DNA of 64,000 bases from Echinarachnius parma (Eukaryota > Echinodermata > Echinoidea > Clypeasteroida > Echinarachniidae), in contig JBAMJV010001865.1 in NCBI GenBank assembly GCA_037951105.1, forward strand, positions 124,001 through 188,000, given 5' to 3'. Position 1 is the stretch's first letter. Each line of letters starts with the position of its first letter. The position numbers and the translations under genes were made by a program. Under the pieces are notes generated by a model that was not told the origin of the DNA, ran no database searches, and worked only from the letters and a program-made list of their open reading frames with translations. This document shows, piece by piece, positions 23,695-33,299 of the stretch.

Positions 23695-24030
23695 CAGGGA
23701 TGCCAGAGTTCCGGCTATAGCCGGAATTCCGGCTTTTCCGTTTTTTATAAAAAAAATCCGGCCCCCCCCCCCCCCCAAAAAAAAAAAAAAAAAACGATTT
23801 AAATTTTTTTTTTTTTTTAATATATTTTTTTAGGGGATATTATCCCCAAAATAGGTTCAGATTGCACCAGAGAGCATCTGGAACCTCAGAGCTTCCAGGG
23901 CCCTAAAGCGGTCCCTGGACCCTGGCTAAAGGGACTTCGTGCTTCGCGCTCGTGATGTGCGCTTCACGCGCATTATTTCGAGTCTCCACACATTTTCAGG
24001 CCCTGGAGCCATTTGCCACTGGCATCCCTG
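23695..24030. mobile_element. TIR element CAGGGATGCCAG, 336 bp
   Basis: CAGGGATGCCAGAGTT is paired with CCACTGGCATCCCTG. GTAACA flanks both ends (23689-23694, 24031-24036). Contains the palindromic CCGGCTATAGCCGG and C and A runs. The TIR is hAT-like but only 6 bp of duplication are exact. Confidence 0.75.
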
Positions 24031-24334
24031 GTAACAGAGCTAGAGAGCTCTATAGCTATACTATGAAGTGTAGATATCACAGGAGTATTTGCCTTATGTC
24101 TGTCTGTGATATCAATATCTGTTTATTGACTTTATTGCAGAAGATGCGATGAAAGGTGAATAAGTTAAGATGGGGACAGATCTATAAAAGTATGTCGGTT
24201 ACCTGGGGAGAAATTCCGCCAGACGGGAAGAGTTTCATCTCCCATGCTGGGTTGATGTCAGTTTCCATGTCGCAGGGAATTCTGCCCTACCTCTATCTTG
24301 TGACCCACGTCTACCAGGGCAGTCATACACATAC

Positions 24335-25255
24335 TGCTCGGTGACTCCAGTAGAGAAGAGTCTAGATCACCTGCTGAGTTTTTCACTCAGGCAGGGTACG
24401 CAAATGTTGTGGATGTCAATTTTTGTGACACATGATTTTGATCCTACTTTATTTCTTTATTATGTCTGATATATCCTAGACTCGAGGGATATAAACAACG
24501 TTGTGAAAACATAGTATAACTTGTATTGCCTCTACCATGATTACACTGACTGACTGACTGACACAGACCATCTTTAACTATGTTTTAATTCCTACATACT
24601 TGTCACAGGAGTTTCAGTCCTATGTCTATCCTACATGTCCTACCTATGTCTGGTGATGTGGTGGTACCATGGATTATGTTAGTAATTCATGATCATACAA
24701 TCCACAATCCACAATAGATGCACTTTGTATGACCTAATATGGGCGGCACATAATTTTCATGGTCAATTAAGTTGGATATAGATATGCATGTAATAATCAT
24801 GATTCATGTAATGAAACCATATCAAAGATCGGCGGTGGTAAGCCATATTGCTTATTAGTACTCGGACAATACACATGGCAGTTGGTTGGCCTTGGTTATT
24901 TCATTGTCAGTTCATATTACATTTGACATTAAACTTTTTCAAAAGTAACTTTATATATATTAGCAGTTGTAATTCTAGTACACTACACATGTAGCTAAAC
25001 TTGATTGGTAAATAGATGTGATCGAAATCAAATAAAGAGCATCAATTGAATGATTAAATAATGTAGTTCTTGGCAAATGATGCTTGCAACTATACTATGC
25101 GGTACACAACTGTATATTACAATGTCATTATTATCGACCTTGATTTACAAATTTGTTCAACAATTTGATCTGAAATTGATTTTGAATTTATGTAACCTAC
25201 AATGATACCTATTTCATGTAGGCCTTTGTAACTAGAAAAAATAGGTAAACCTTTT
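24335..25255. other. Unannotated AT-rich DNA
   Basis: One short CTGA run (24547-24563). No coding or transposon signal. Confidence 0.4.
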
Positions 25256-25257
25256 TT

Positions 25258-25800
25258 TAGGGTGCTTGGCCAAATTAATATACTTTTAACTGAAGAGATT
25301 ATTTGAAGATATATTTGGGTAACATGCATGTACATATAATGTATGCCCAGAGAGCAAACCTACATACATTGCATACTACTGCGCACTTCATTTATAACCT
25401 TATTTCTGTGAGTGCTTTGAGTGAGGAACAGTCAGCAAATTATTATTATATATATTTTTTCTTGGGGGGGGGGGGGGGGGGGGCCTTGGCCATGAATATA
25501 CCTTTGACCGATTGGCCACATGTATGCTCCACCAAACCTACATGTATATATTGCCTGGCTGTACACTTCATTTATAACCTTATTTCCGTGAGGAAGAGGG
25601 AGCGAATTTCAGGGGGGCTTGGCCATGAATACCTTTGACCGATAAAATGATTTGTAGATATGTTTAGGCCACATACATATATATCGTATGGTCCACCAAA
25701 CCTGCCTGACTGTTCACTTCATTTAAATAACCTTATTTCCGTGAGTGCTTCGAGTAAAGAATCTTGATTCTTGAGTGAGTGAATTTCAGAGGTGCATTGG
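25258..25800. repeat. Tandem repeat, three copies of 150-180 bp
   Basis: CACTTCATTTATAACCTTATTTC.GTGAG begins at 25384, 25564 and 25715, each preceded by CCA..AAACCT and followed by CTTGGCCATGAATA..CTTTGACCGA. A poly-G run (25465-25483) has grown in the first copy. Confidence 0.8.
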
Positions 25801-25949
25801 CTGGAAATTGGAGCAAGAGAGAGAGCGAACATTTTTTTTTTTTTTTGCGGATGCCCTGATGGGCAAAACATGTTTGCCTTATCCTGACGGTAATGAAGAC
25901 ATACACGCATCAAACCGGGATGTCTTAAAGTATTGATTAATCTAGTTAC

Positions 25950-27115
25950 GTGCATGGAATTTCAGGATGTAGGAATTGCAAGGGAGGGATGAGGAATATA
26001 AATGATGGGAAGAGAGAGAGAGAGGGGGAGAGGAAGAGAAGGAGAAATTGATGGGGAAAATGTGGAAGTCGATGGAGAGAACGTGCATTTAAAAGTTGGG
26101 GTAAGCCTAGGGGAGGAGATGCATAAAGTTGGAAAGAAGATCTTTTAACTGAAATGATAACCATGATGTATGGAATTTCAGGATGTACACTGAACTATGA
26201 ACTATGAAGGGAAAGAGAAAGAGATGGAATGTATGAAAGGCAGAGAGAGAGAGAACATGCCTTGAGAGTTGGGGTGAGGGGAGATTACATATTATAGTCG
26301 AAGAGAAGATCTTGTAACAGAAATTATAACGTGATGTTTGGAATTTCAGGATACGTACATGAAGAATAATAGACAGAGAAGATGGGGAGAGAGAGAAAGA
26401 GGAGGAGAAAGAGATGGAGCAAAGATGGGGAGAAGAATTGGAGAGTAATACCACTTTCAAGCTGCACTACTTTTCATCGGATGCGTCCGGACGCATCCGA
26501 TGAAATGGGCACTATGAATGTTACAGAGGAGAAATAGCCGATAGAATAGCCGATGAAAAGAAGAGAAATAGGCGATTAAATTCTCCTACTCAACAGCAGG
26601 AGAAATTCTCTTTCTATCGGTGTCACTCCGATGAAACGGGCACTATGAATTGGTTCGGGGGGAAAAACGGGAGAAAATACCGAGGTCTCAAGTTGGGGAT
26701 TTGGGAGATGAAACTTGAAGCACACATTCAACATATATTGTGGAAGAAGGAGATGCCTGAAGATGGATATGGGAAGAGACAGTAAAACAGGGGAAATGAT
26801 GAGAGTCACACAGAGATCTATCACATTTTAAGAACTTTAGGGTTTGCGGGAGATACATGCTGGAAATTGAGGATGAACACTAATATGGAAAGAGGGTAAA
26901 AGAGATAAGGACAGAATGAGAGTTGGTGAGGGATATCATGAATTTAGAATGGGTGAACATTCGGGAAGAACATAACATAGTGTACATGCAGGATGAGAGA
27001 CAGAATATATAGTAGGAAGGAAAAAAAAAGGAAATTATAGAACATGCCTGGAGAGCAAGGGTTAGGTGATGATGAAAGTTGGAAAGACGATCTTTAACGG
27101 GAATGCTAACCCGAT
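25950..27115. repeat. Purine-rich tandem repeat array, about 170-215 bp unit
   Basis: GGAATTTCAGGAT starts units at 25956, 26172 and 26340. GA-rich stretches, GAGAGAACATGCCT.GAGAGT, AGTTGG...GAAGATCTT.TAAC and AATGATAACC recur through 27110. The antisense Ser/Pro/Leu-rich frames are a by-product. Confidence 0.75.
26472..26505. repeat. Perfect 34-bp palindrome
   Basis: TTTCATCGGATGCGTCC followed immediately by its reverse complement. GATGAAA.GGGCACTATGAAT after it recurs at about 26630. Confidence 0.9.
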
Positions 27116-27189
27116 AACACCTGATAAAAACCGAAGAGGAAGCAGGTTAATAAGCCATACCCTAGGATGTTGAATTCTTTTTTTTTATA

Positions 27190-27378
27190 GAAACAGTCAA
27201 ACTTGTCAAACTGGTCTATAGCAGCTAACCTGTCTACATTGGCCATTGGAAATAAATCAATCCCATGCAGAGAAAAAAACAGTGTAATGGAACCTGTCTA
27301 TAAAGGTCATGTGTCTACAGTGGCTATTTCTTGTTGACATGGTATGGGGTGGTCACTATACACAGGTTCGACTGTGTA
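27190..27378 (+). repeat. Interspersed repeat family H, copy 3
   Basis: TCTATAGCAGCTAACCTGTC, CCCATGCAGAG..AAA, TAATGGAACCTGTCTA, AAAGGTCATGTGTCTACAGT and ACACAGGTTCGACTGTGTA; the most complete uninterrupted copy. Confidence 0.8.
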
Positions 27379-27383
27379 TTGAA

Positions 27384-27658
27384 AGAGATGCCATTTCTAC
27401 AACCATTCACAGTGAATATCTCTTCTTCCTTGAAAAGATTTTTTTGGGTGAAAAGTACAAATATTATGTGACATAACAACTATGATTTTTAACCCTAAAG
27501 AGAGATGCAAGTATTGAAATACTTTATCGGAAAGAGTCTATAAAAGATGCTATTTCTACAAGCAATTCAACAGTGAATATTGCTCCTTTTTTAAAAATAG
27601 ATTTTTGGGTGAATAGTACAAATATGACATGAATCACAACTCCGCTTTTTAACCAGGT
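27384..27658. repeat. Tandem duplication, two copies of about 160 bp
   Basis: GATGC.ATTTCTACAA, CA.TTCA.CAGTGAATAT, TTTTTGGGTGAA.AGTACAAATAT and TTTTTAACC occur in order in both halves. Confidence 0.75.
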
Positions 27659-27659
27659 C

Positions 27660-28550
27660 TGTACTTTTGTGGTTTTCTAAGTATTTCTGTGATGAGTTTT
27701 GTCTAGATATACATGTACATGTATATATTATGTTATTATATTGTCAAAGTCATTCAATATTTCGATTAGATGATGTGCTCCCTCCCCCATGAACCGGGGT
27801 TCAACTTCCATCACGATCAATTTCTTATCAAAATAACATCATCCCACCCCGTTCCGGCAAAAAAAGTATTGAACTTGTGGAACCCATGCCGAGAGAGCAA
27901 AATATTTGTATAAATCCTCATGAATCAGAAATGGGAGTTCACCCCGCGGTCAAAAATTGATTCAGATGAAGAAATTGGAATGAATTCTATCGGAGCTCTG
28001 ACCCAAATGTTTCTCTAGATCTGTGGTTTCTGGTTAGTCATGCCACTTGTTCTTGGCATACTCACTTACATGGACGGAGGACGGAAGAAAACAACTACTT
28101 GATTGCCCCTTCTTCAAATTTATTTCATTTGTTGCTTTTTTAGCCGCGGACAGACATCGAACGAGCAACTACAAGTTCTCGTATCCTTGTCATTATCCCG
28201 TATATATATATGTCGTTTCCACCCCCGCTTCCGTAAATGGGACAATAACTCGGTCCAAATGAACGTTGACAGAATGGCAGAATGGCATCAATTTCTCATC
28301 GAGTTTGGGTGATTTCCTGGCTGTCCTTTCTATAGATACTTCTCATCTTGTATGGCTATCACTTTCCTTCTCTTTTTATCTTGATAATTTTCCATTGATT
28401 GATTTTTTATGGAATAATGGCAAATGCAGTAGTGATGAACCGCATGCTATGAAATTGGTAATGGCAGTGGGACATGGTTACATTAAAAGATGAAAAAGGG
28501 AGAAATTGTAAAAGTTTTAGTTTCTTTAAATGAAGAAATTAAAATTGGGA
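27660..28550. other. Unannotated region
   Basis: Holds several overlapping open frames of about 70 codons on + (28047-28493), none resembling a known domain and without matching splice or start context. No gene supported. Confidence 0.4.
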
Positions 28551-28594
28551 CTTAAGCTTGGCCTGTCAACTTAAGTTAGAGGAGAATATATTAA

Positions 28595-28973
28595 AGGGAT
28601 CTAGTAACTTTGTTGACATGTGCAAAAAGTGATGAATGGTTGATACAATGTATATTGTTGTTATCTGATATGTCCACAGGGTATTGTGTGAAATTTTCAA
28701 GTCAAATGGACGTTATATGGCCGAGTAATGAGCAAAAATGCAAAGTGATGTTCACTAACTCATTGCACTGACTTTGTACACGGTTTCGACGATCCAGTGG
28801 ATAGTTTAACATCTGAATACTTCAATTGAAAATATTTTTTGAACAAAAGGGAAATTTGAAAAACCAAAACCTGTCCCATGCTTTTTTTTGTTAATACAAA
28901 CACAATAAGGTATGAGGGAACCACTAGAATTCCAATTGTATTTTGAGGATGTTGACAATGTTACTAAGCCCCT
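28595..28973 (+). mobile_element. TTAA-class MITE, family B copy 2, with 42-bp flanking repeats
   Basis: A 379-bp element between TTAA tetranucleotides, AGGGATCTAGTAACTTTGTT to AATGTTACTAAGCCCCT. The 42-bp segments 28552-28593 and 28974-29015 are identical except one base, and both begin TTAAGCTTGGCC and end ATATATTA. The centre has the alternative hairpin GATCCAGTGGAT. Confidence 0.88.
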
Positions 28974-29514
28974 TTAAGCTTGGCCTGTCAACTTGAGTTA
29001 GAGGAGAATATATTAATGAAAAAGCGCAGAGAAAATGGGATTCCTCCGAGAATCCTATTTTCTTTCCTCTTGTTCATTTTCATGATACATTTCTGGTCAT
29101 TTTCTCTATTATTTATGTTTCAATTAAGGAGAAGATATTGTAAACATTGATTCATACACTTTTGTTTTTGATGTTGAGTAATGGAAAATGAAATGGCAAT
29201 GCTCTTTCTGATTGTTATACTTATATCATTTAATAGAAGCTATAGTCAATGAAAATATAAAGCAAGACAGTAAGGTGTGGTAAAAGAAATGGTAACTGAT
29301 ATTAATCCCTTGTCTAGTCTCTACAAGATGTTGCAATCCCCATCTATCTAGAGTAAATAATAGGCCTCTGAGACGTTCCTGTTGGCAATGGGTCAAGATT
29401 GAGGAAAGACACAATTTTGTCTGTTTACATTTATTTTCTCATATATATGTGTAATGGATGAATTTTTATGGTACTGATATTAAACATTTCTTTGTATTTG
29501 TTTGTATTTTACAG

Positions 29515-29566
29515 GAAAAAGTGTGTCTTCCAAGAAATCTCCCCTGAATTTCCAAGATGAAGTGGG
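29515..29566 (+). CDS. Caskin-like gene, internal exon A (linker into first ankyrin repeat)
   Basis: A 52-nt exon lies between a TTTTACAG acceptor and a GTAAGT donor. Only one of the three frames is open. It starts with two bases of a split codon and reads [17 protein letters not shown], with the last Gly codon split after GG. Joined to the exon at 31274 it gives [25 protein letters not shown], closely matching the [26 protein letters not shown] stretch near the N-terminus of vertebrate CASKIN1. Caskins are synaptic and cytoplasmic scaffolds (ankyrin repeats, SH3, tandem SAM) that bind the MAGUK protein CASK. The preceding exon, which should end in phase 1 and carry the start codon, was not found in the upstream 29.5 kb. 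The splice pattern is seen directly; the caskin name is inferred from remembered family sequence. Another ankyrin scaffold is possible but less likely. Confidence 0.72.
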
Positions 29567-29600
29567 GTAAGTGTTCTTTCAATATCTGGTTCATCATCAA

Positions 29601-30031
29601 AGGGTACCACCACCCAAAAATAATATTCTTATTATAGAAAGGTACCATCTTTAGTATTCCATTCCTTCAACAAGTTCACACAAATATGTTTTCAGAAAAC
29701 AAAAACAAATTGGAAAACGCATCACCATTTTTCAACCATGCGTTCATGCGGTCTGAATTGCGTAGACTATATGCGTGCAGAGCCAGATCGCACTGTGCAG
29801 AGCGAATGAATCATCCGGGAATCTATTGACGTACGCGTGAAAGCATTGGCGCACTCGCAAATGCTTGGCCCGTATGGAACCAGGAAATAGCAGTGGTTCC
29901 GTAAGTGGTGGAAATTAATTGCTTTGTTTATGAATTACACAACCCTTTGCAAAATGTTGGGTATCTATTTGATATCACAAAACGGTACCAAAACATATAA
30001 TAATGTGTTGTCCTTTGCCTGGTGGTCCCCT
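29601..30031 (+). mobile_element. TTAA-class MITE, family C copy 1, at a TCAA site
   Basis: AGGGTACCACCACCCAAAAA to GCCTGGTGGTCCCCT, 431 bp, flanked by TCAA on both sides (29597-29600, 30032-30035) instead of TTAA. Located 34 bp inside the intron after exon A. Interior matches 45223 and the inverse of 52188. Confidence 0.85.
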
Positions 30032-30324
30032 TCAATTAATTATTTATTTGAAAGGAATGTTGTGAATTTCGTGTATATTACTATTTACTATTTATATATT
30101 ACTATTAATTTATTGTACACAATCCAAATTTCAATATACTCAGTGGTCCTAACCCAAAGACAATCGGTTAAACCGATTGTTGCCCATGGAACGAATGACA
30201 TAGTTAAAATATTCTGGGCTAGAGCCGTTAGCGTTAGGATTCAATCAAGAGAAAGTGTGAAGCGGTAGAAAATGGCATAATTATTTTGTCTCATTTGTCA
30301 CAGATGAGTGCTAATTATCAAGCA

Positions 30325-30818
30325 GCGTGTTCACACACAACAAATTTTCATCCCTTAATCATGACTAAAGAATCATGACTAACAAAACGTCGTATAAAGA
30401 ATCATGATTAACGAAACTAACGAACGTTCACACACACAAAAACAAGATCCCAAAACAGCTGGCATTCAGCTGCACGAAACATCGTATAAGTGCGCAGTTT
30501 GCTACTGCGCAATGTGCTGTCTTTTTTCTGTCTGCTGTTTGCGCGCGGTCACGTTAAGCCACGCCCCGTTATACGAGTGTCGTATAGCGAATCATGATTA
30601 GCGAGTCGCCGGGCGTTCACACACAAAACGAGCGTGATTCTTTAGTCAGCTCTCGTACGAAACGATGCTCAAACCCCGTGTCGTTAATCATGATTCTTTA
30701 TACGACATTTCGTTAAGTGAGCGTTCAGACACACAATTTCCGACAATTTCCTGGTCAGGAGCCGACTAAAGAATCAGCTCCTGATTAGCTATACGATGAA
30801 ATTTTTGTGTGTGAACAC
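30325..30818 (+). mobile_element. 0.5-kb TIR element, family D copy 1
   Basis: GCGTGTTCACACACAACAAA and the inverse GAAATTTTTGTGTGTGAACACG. The interior repeats the 10-bp palindrome AATCATGATT (or AATCATGACT) five times and TCGTATA several times in both orientations. Other copies are at 58954 and 60852. No coding capacity. Confidence 0.85.
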
Positions 30819-30866
30819 GGGGTAGGTTCTGTAATCTATGATAGCAAGATAAAGATCAAAGAGCCC

Positions 30867-30889
30867 ACCCCCCCCCCCCCCCCCCCCCA
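30867..30889. repeat. Poly-C tract
   Basis: More than 20 C in a row, within the intron before exon B. Confidence 0.95.
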
Positions 30890-31119
30890 AATAAAAATAT
30901 TTAAGTCTTTATCTACATTTAATAAGAAGGCTTTTGATAATCGCCGCTTCACTATTATTATCCTGGTCATCAAATACATTACTGCACTCAATCCAGCGCA
31001 CAAAGTGCAAATTTTCCACTCCCTGCAGAGCATTCCGGCCAGGCATCTTGTAGGTGTACACAGTGCTAAGGGACTACGTTCCATAGTGCACACAATGTAT
31101 GCAGGCTGGCATTTATCCT

Positions 31120-31215
31120 GTGAACGGGGATTTAGCGTAAAGCGCCTAGAGATGATATTATATCATGATACGAGGCACGATATAAATCAAACCTATAATT
31201 ATTATTATTATTATG
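31120..31215 (+). repeat. Retroelement-like 3' tail with ATT repeats
   Basis: AAAGCGCCTAGAGATGATAT, CACGATATAAATCAAACCTA and (ATT)n, the same plan as 18555-18680. The extent upstream is unclear. Confidence 0.5.
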
Positions 31216-31273
31216 ATATGGATGACTTATGAGCCTGCCACTAATGGTCATCATAAAAATTTCTCGTTTACAG

Positions 31274-31377
31274 CTTCTCGGCTCTTCACCACGCTGCGCT
31301 AAATGGCAACTGCGGCATTATCGGCACTCTGCTCGATAATCACCATTACATCAGCGTGGATCTCAAAGATGATAAAG
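31274..31377 (+). CDS. Caskin-like gene, internal exon B (first ankyrin repeat)
   Basis: A 104-nt exon lies between a GTTTACAG acceptor and a GTAAGA donor. Its first base completes the split Gly of exon A. The frame then reads [34 protein letters not shown], with one base of the next codon at the end. This is one full ankyrin repeat: the helix 1 signature (xALHHAAxNGN) and helix 2 (IIGTLL) are both recognisable, and the DLKDDKG turn corresponds to DIKDNKG in vertebrate caskins, where the next repeat starts MRPLHYAAWQG. No match to that following repeat was found by reading to the end of the window, so the next intron is probably over 30 kb. The last ~45 nt of the exon and its donor are repeated downstream in decayed form (31785-32150). 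The ankyrin call is firm; the caskin subfamily call rests on the joined exon A+B sequence. Confidence 0.82.
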
Positions 31378-32150
31378 GTAAGAACAACAACAACAATTTA
31401 ATATGCATTAAAAATATATATTTTGCTTATACTCTAGGGTGTACTGCGTCGGACTGTAACTTAATCAATTGTGACCGGCTATAGCAAAACCCTGCACTTG
31501 TTGTTAGTTCCTGTTTTGAAAATATAGGCATTTTAAGTTCACCTAATGTGTGTAAAAGACTTATGTTGGTAAAATTGAAACAAACATATCTTGGCCAAAA
31601 ATTGTCAGATTTTTTTAGAAGAAGACATCAAACGAAAGCTTGAGATAAGGCCTTTCTTACGGTATGAAAATCTGCATTTTGATTTTTGCCGACAAGAGCA
31701 GGGTTTTGCTATATAGCCAGTCACAATTGTCCATAGCTTAGGCTAAACTGTATTTGAATTTGCTTAATGTAAAGTGTGCCATTATTACATTAGCTAGGAT
31801 CTCAAAGATGATGAAGGTACATGTAGAGTGAAATTTAGTGTCTTGTATTGTTTTCTTCAATGTTTTTGTTTGTTTATATTCTAAGGTGAACAGCGTTGGA
31901 CCATGACCTAATCAATTGTCTGTAGCTAAACTGTATTTCACATTGCTTAATGTCAAATGTGCGATAATTACCATTATATCATCGTGGATCTCAAAACCTA
32001 TAAAAGTAAGGAGAAAAATTGCGTATTTCGCGTATACTCAAAAGTGAACTGCGTCGTCGGACGGTGACCAAATCAATTGTCTGCAGCTAATCTATGACTC
32101 GCGGAGCTTAATTGTCATTATCAGCTCTCATCATGGATTTCTGAGGTGAT
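31335..32150 (+). repeat. Tandem amplification of exon B tail plus intron (about 3.5 units of 150-190 bp)
   Basis: The words GGATCTCAAA and ATCAATTGTC..AGCTAA recur in order. GGATCTCAAA begins at 31358 (real exon), 31797 and 31986, with a weak fourth copy near 32135. Spacing is 439, 189 and 149 bp; removing the 254-bp insertion and its 4-bp duplication reduces the first to 181. Each unit starts inside exon B (after GCTC) and runs through the donor into the intron. Unit 2 has an in-frame TAG where the exon has GTG. Unit 3 keeps an open DNYHYIIVDLKTYK remnant followed by GTAAG. The copies lack an acceptor and helix 1, so they are exon debris rather than additional repeats. Confidence 0.8.
31471..31724. 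mobile_element. 254-bp TIR element (GTGACCGGCTATA family), intronic copy
   Basis: Ends are GTGACCGGCTATAGCAAAAC and the inverted counterpart GTTTTGCTATATAGCCAGTCAC, flanked on both sides by AATT. The tandem units at about 31911 and 32071 retain the uninterrupted site ATCAATTGTC, so both borders and the 4-bp AATT duplication are directly visible. It is the same family as 20634-20887 and in the opposite orientation; both copies are exactly 254 bp. No coding capacity. The superfamily is not assigned. Confidence 0.85.
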
Positions 32151-32198
32151 AATTTGGTGAAGTGAGAGCACAGGAGAGTGGGCCAATAGGGGGAAATA

Positions 32199-32570
32199 GG
32201 GTGTTTTCGCTCAGCGATGTATGGGGCTTTCAGCGACGCAGGAATGATCTATTGGTACGTCCGCCGCGCTAAAACAACTCTCGTTTACAAGCAGTTTCGC
32301 TAATTTGGTGAACGCGGACGTAGACTCAAATCGTTTCAGCTGGCAGCGCACTATACGTGCGAGCGATTGTGATGAATGTTTACCTCGCTACAAGCGCGCT
32401 GATTGGTTGTTGCCTGATCGGGCGGTCGCATAATGACGGCTGTAATTCTGACCAAATCCCTTCGGTGATTTCAACCCAAGAACGGTCTGCCCGCTGTTAC
32501 TATAGGAAGCTCTCGATTTTGCACTTGAACCGCATGATTCTCCGTCCGCGTTGAGGTTGCGAAAACAGCC
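32199..32570. mobile_element. 372-bp TIR element, TA target
   Basis: TAGGGTGTTTTCGC (32197-32210) is mirrored by GCGAAAACAGCCTA (32559-32572), 13 of 14 bases, with TA at each outer edge. The interior is CpG-rich (CGTCCGCCGCGC, CGCGGACG), unlike the surrounding intron. Confidence 0.7.
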
Positions 32571-32803
32571 TAATATCTTGAGCGTGACCATCAAGAAGTG
32601 ATGATTTCAGGTGTGCCAGACAACATTTCTAGTGGCAATTGGCACCTGGGCCGCTGCTTAAGTCGAGCCCTGTTGAGCACTTTTCCATGTTTTTGTTCTT
32701 AGCATGGTCAGGCCACTAAAATAATTTTCTCTCTGTACATTAAGTCAATAGCCTGAAACAATATGTTACTCTCCCTAAAATGACACTCTGGATCTCGTAC
32801 TAA

Positions 32804-33181
32804 AGAGACTTAGTAACATTGTCCAAATCCTCAAAATCCAATTGGAATTCTAGCAGTTCCCTCATACCTTGTTGTATTCGTATTAACAATCAAATCATGG
32901 GATAGGTTTTGGTTTTTCAAATTTCCCTTTCGTTAAAAAGATATGTACTATTGAAGTGTTCAGATGTTGAATAATCCACTGGATCATCAAAACCGTGTAC
33001 AAAGTGAGTGCAATGAGTTAGTGAATGTCACTTTGCTTTTTTGCTCATTACTCGGCCATATAACGTCCATTTAACTTGAAATTTCCACACAACACCCAGT
33101 GGACATATGAGATAACAACAATATACATTGTATCAACCACTCATCACTTTTTGCACATGTCGACAAAGTTACTAGATCCCT
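32804..33181 (-). mobile_element. TTAA-class MITE, family B copy 3
   Basis: Inverse orientation. GAGACTTAGTAACATTGTCC to GTTACTAGATCCCT, then TTAA (33182-33185). The left TTAA has mutated to CTAA. Central hairpin AATCCACTGGATCAT, as in copy 2. Followed directly by a GGGC-word fragment (33186-33300). Confidence 0.8.
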
Positions 33182-33299
33182 TTAAAATTGTCTTTGTTTT
33201 TCTTTGTTTGTGGGCAACCAGGAACAGGTTTTGGGCCATTATCATTCAAGAAATCCTGATTTTACTTGTCCAACTGGGCAACGGTCAAATAAAAAAAGA

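Larger units (their letters stand above)
22187..24330. repeat. Three dispersed copies of a 130-170 bp segment
   Basis: GGATGCTGTGAGAGGTGAG.GAGGTGAT, GG.TGGATTACC, CCCATGCTG.G.TGATGTC and GG.ATTCTG.CCT are shared by 22187-22345, 23038-23165 and, with more change, 24140-24310. A fourth trace may be at 23207. The intervals are filled by a microsatellite and inserted elements. Confidence 0.7.
29567..31273 (+). other. Intron between exons A and B
   Basis: A 1707-bp intron with GT-AG borders, phase 2. It is largely built of inserted repeats: a TTAA-class element starting 34 bp after the donor (29601-30031), a 0.5-kb TIR element (30325-30818), a poly-C run and a retroelement-like tail ending in ATT repeats (about 31120-31215), leaving little original intron sequence. 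Confidence 0.75.

Noticed and set aside
24547-24563. CTGA repeat as a possible regulatory element
   Set aside because: Four-unit simple repeat; similar short runs occur at 36208; no further support.
30807-31232. 141-codon + frame overlapping the intron before exon B
   Set aside because: Runs through a poly-C tract and an ATT microsatellite and ends just before the true exon in a different reading frame; no recognisable domain.
29515-31377. Mind bomb (MIB1/2) ankyrin exon as an alternative identity
   Set aside because: MIB has a similar GFNALHHAALRGN block, but exon A supplies the NFQD linker specific to caskin N-termini, so caskin fits better.
31785-32020. Additional ankyrin exons downstream of exon B
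   Set aside because: Similarity is limited to the last ~45 nt of exon B plus intron; unit 2 has an in-frame stop and none has an acceptor or the first helix.
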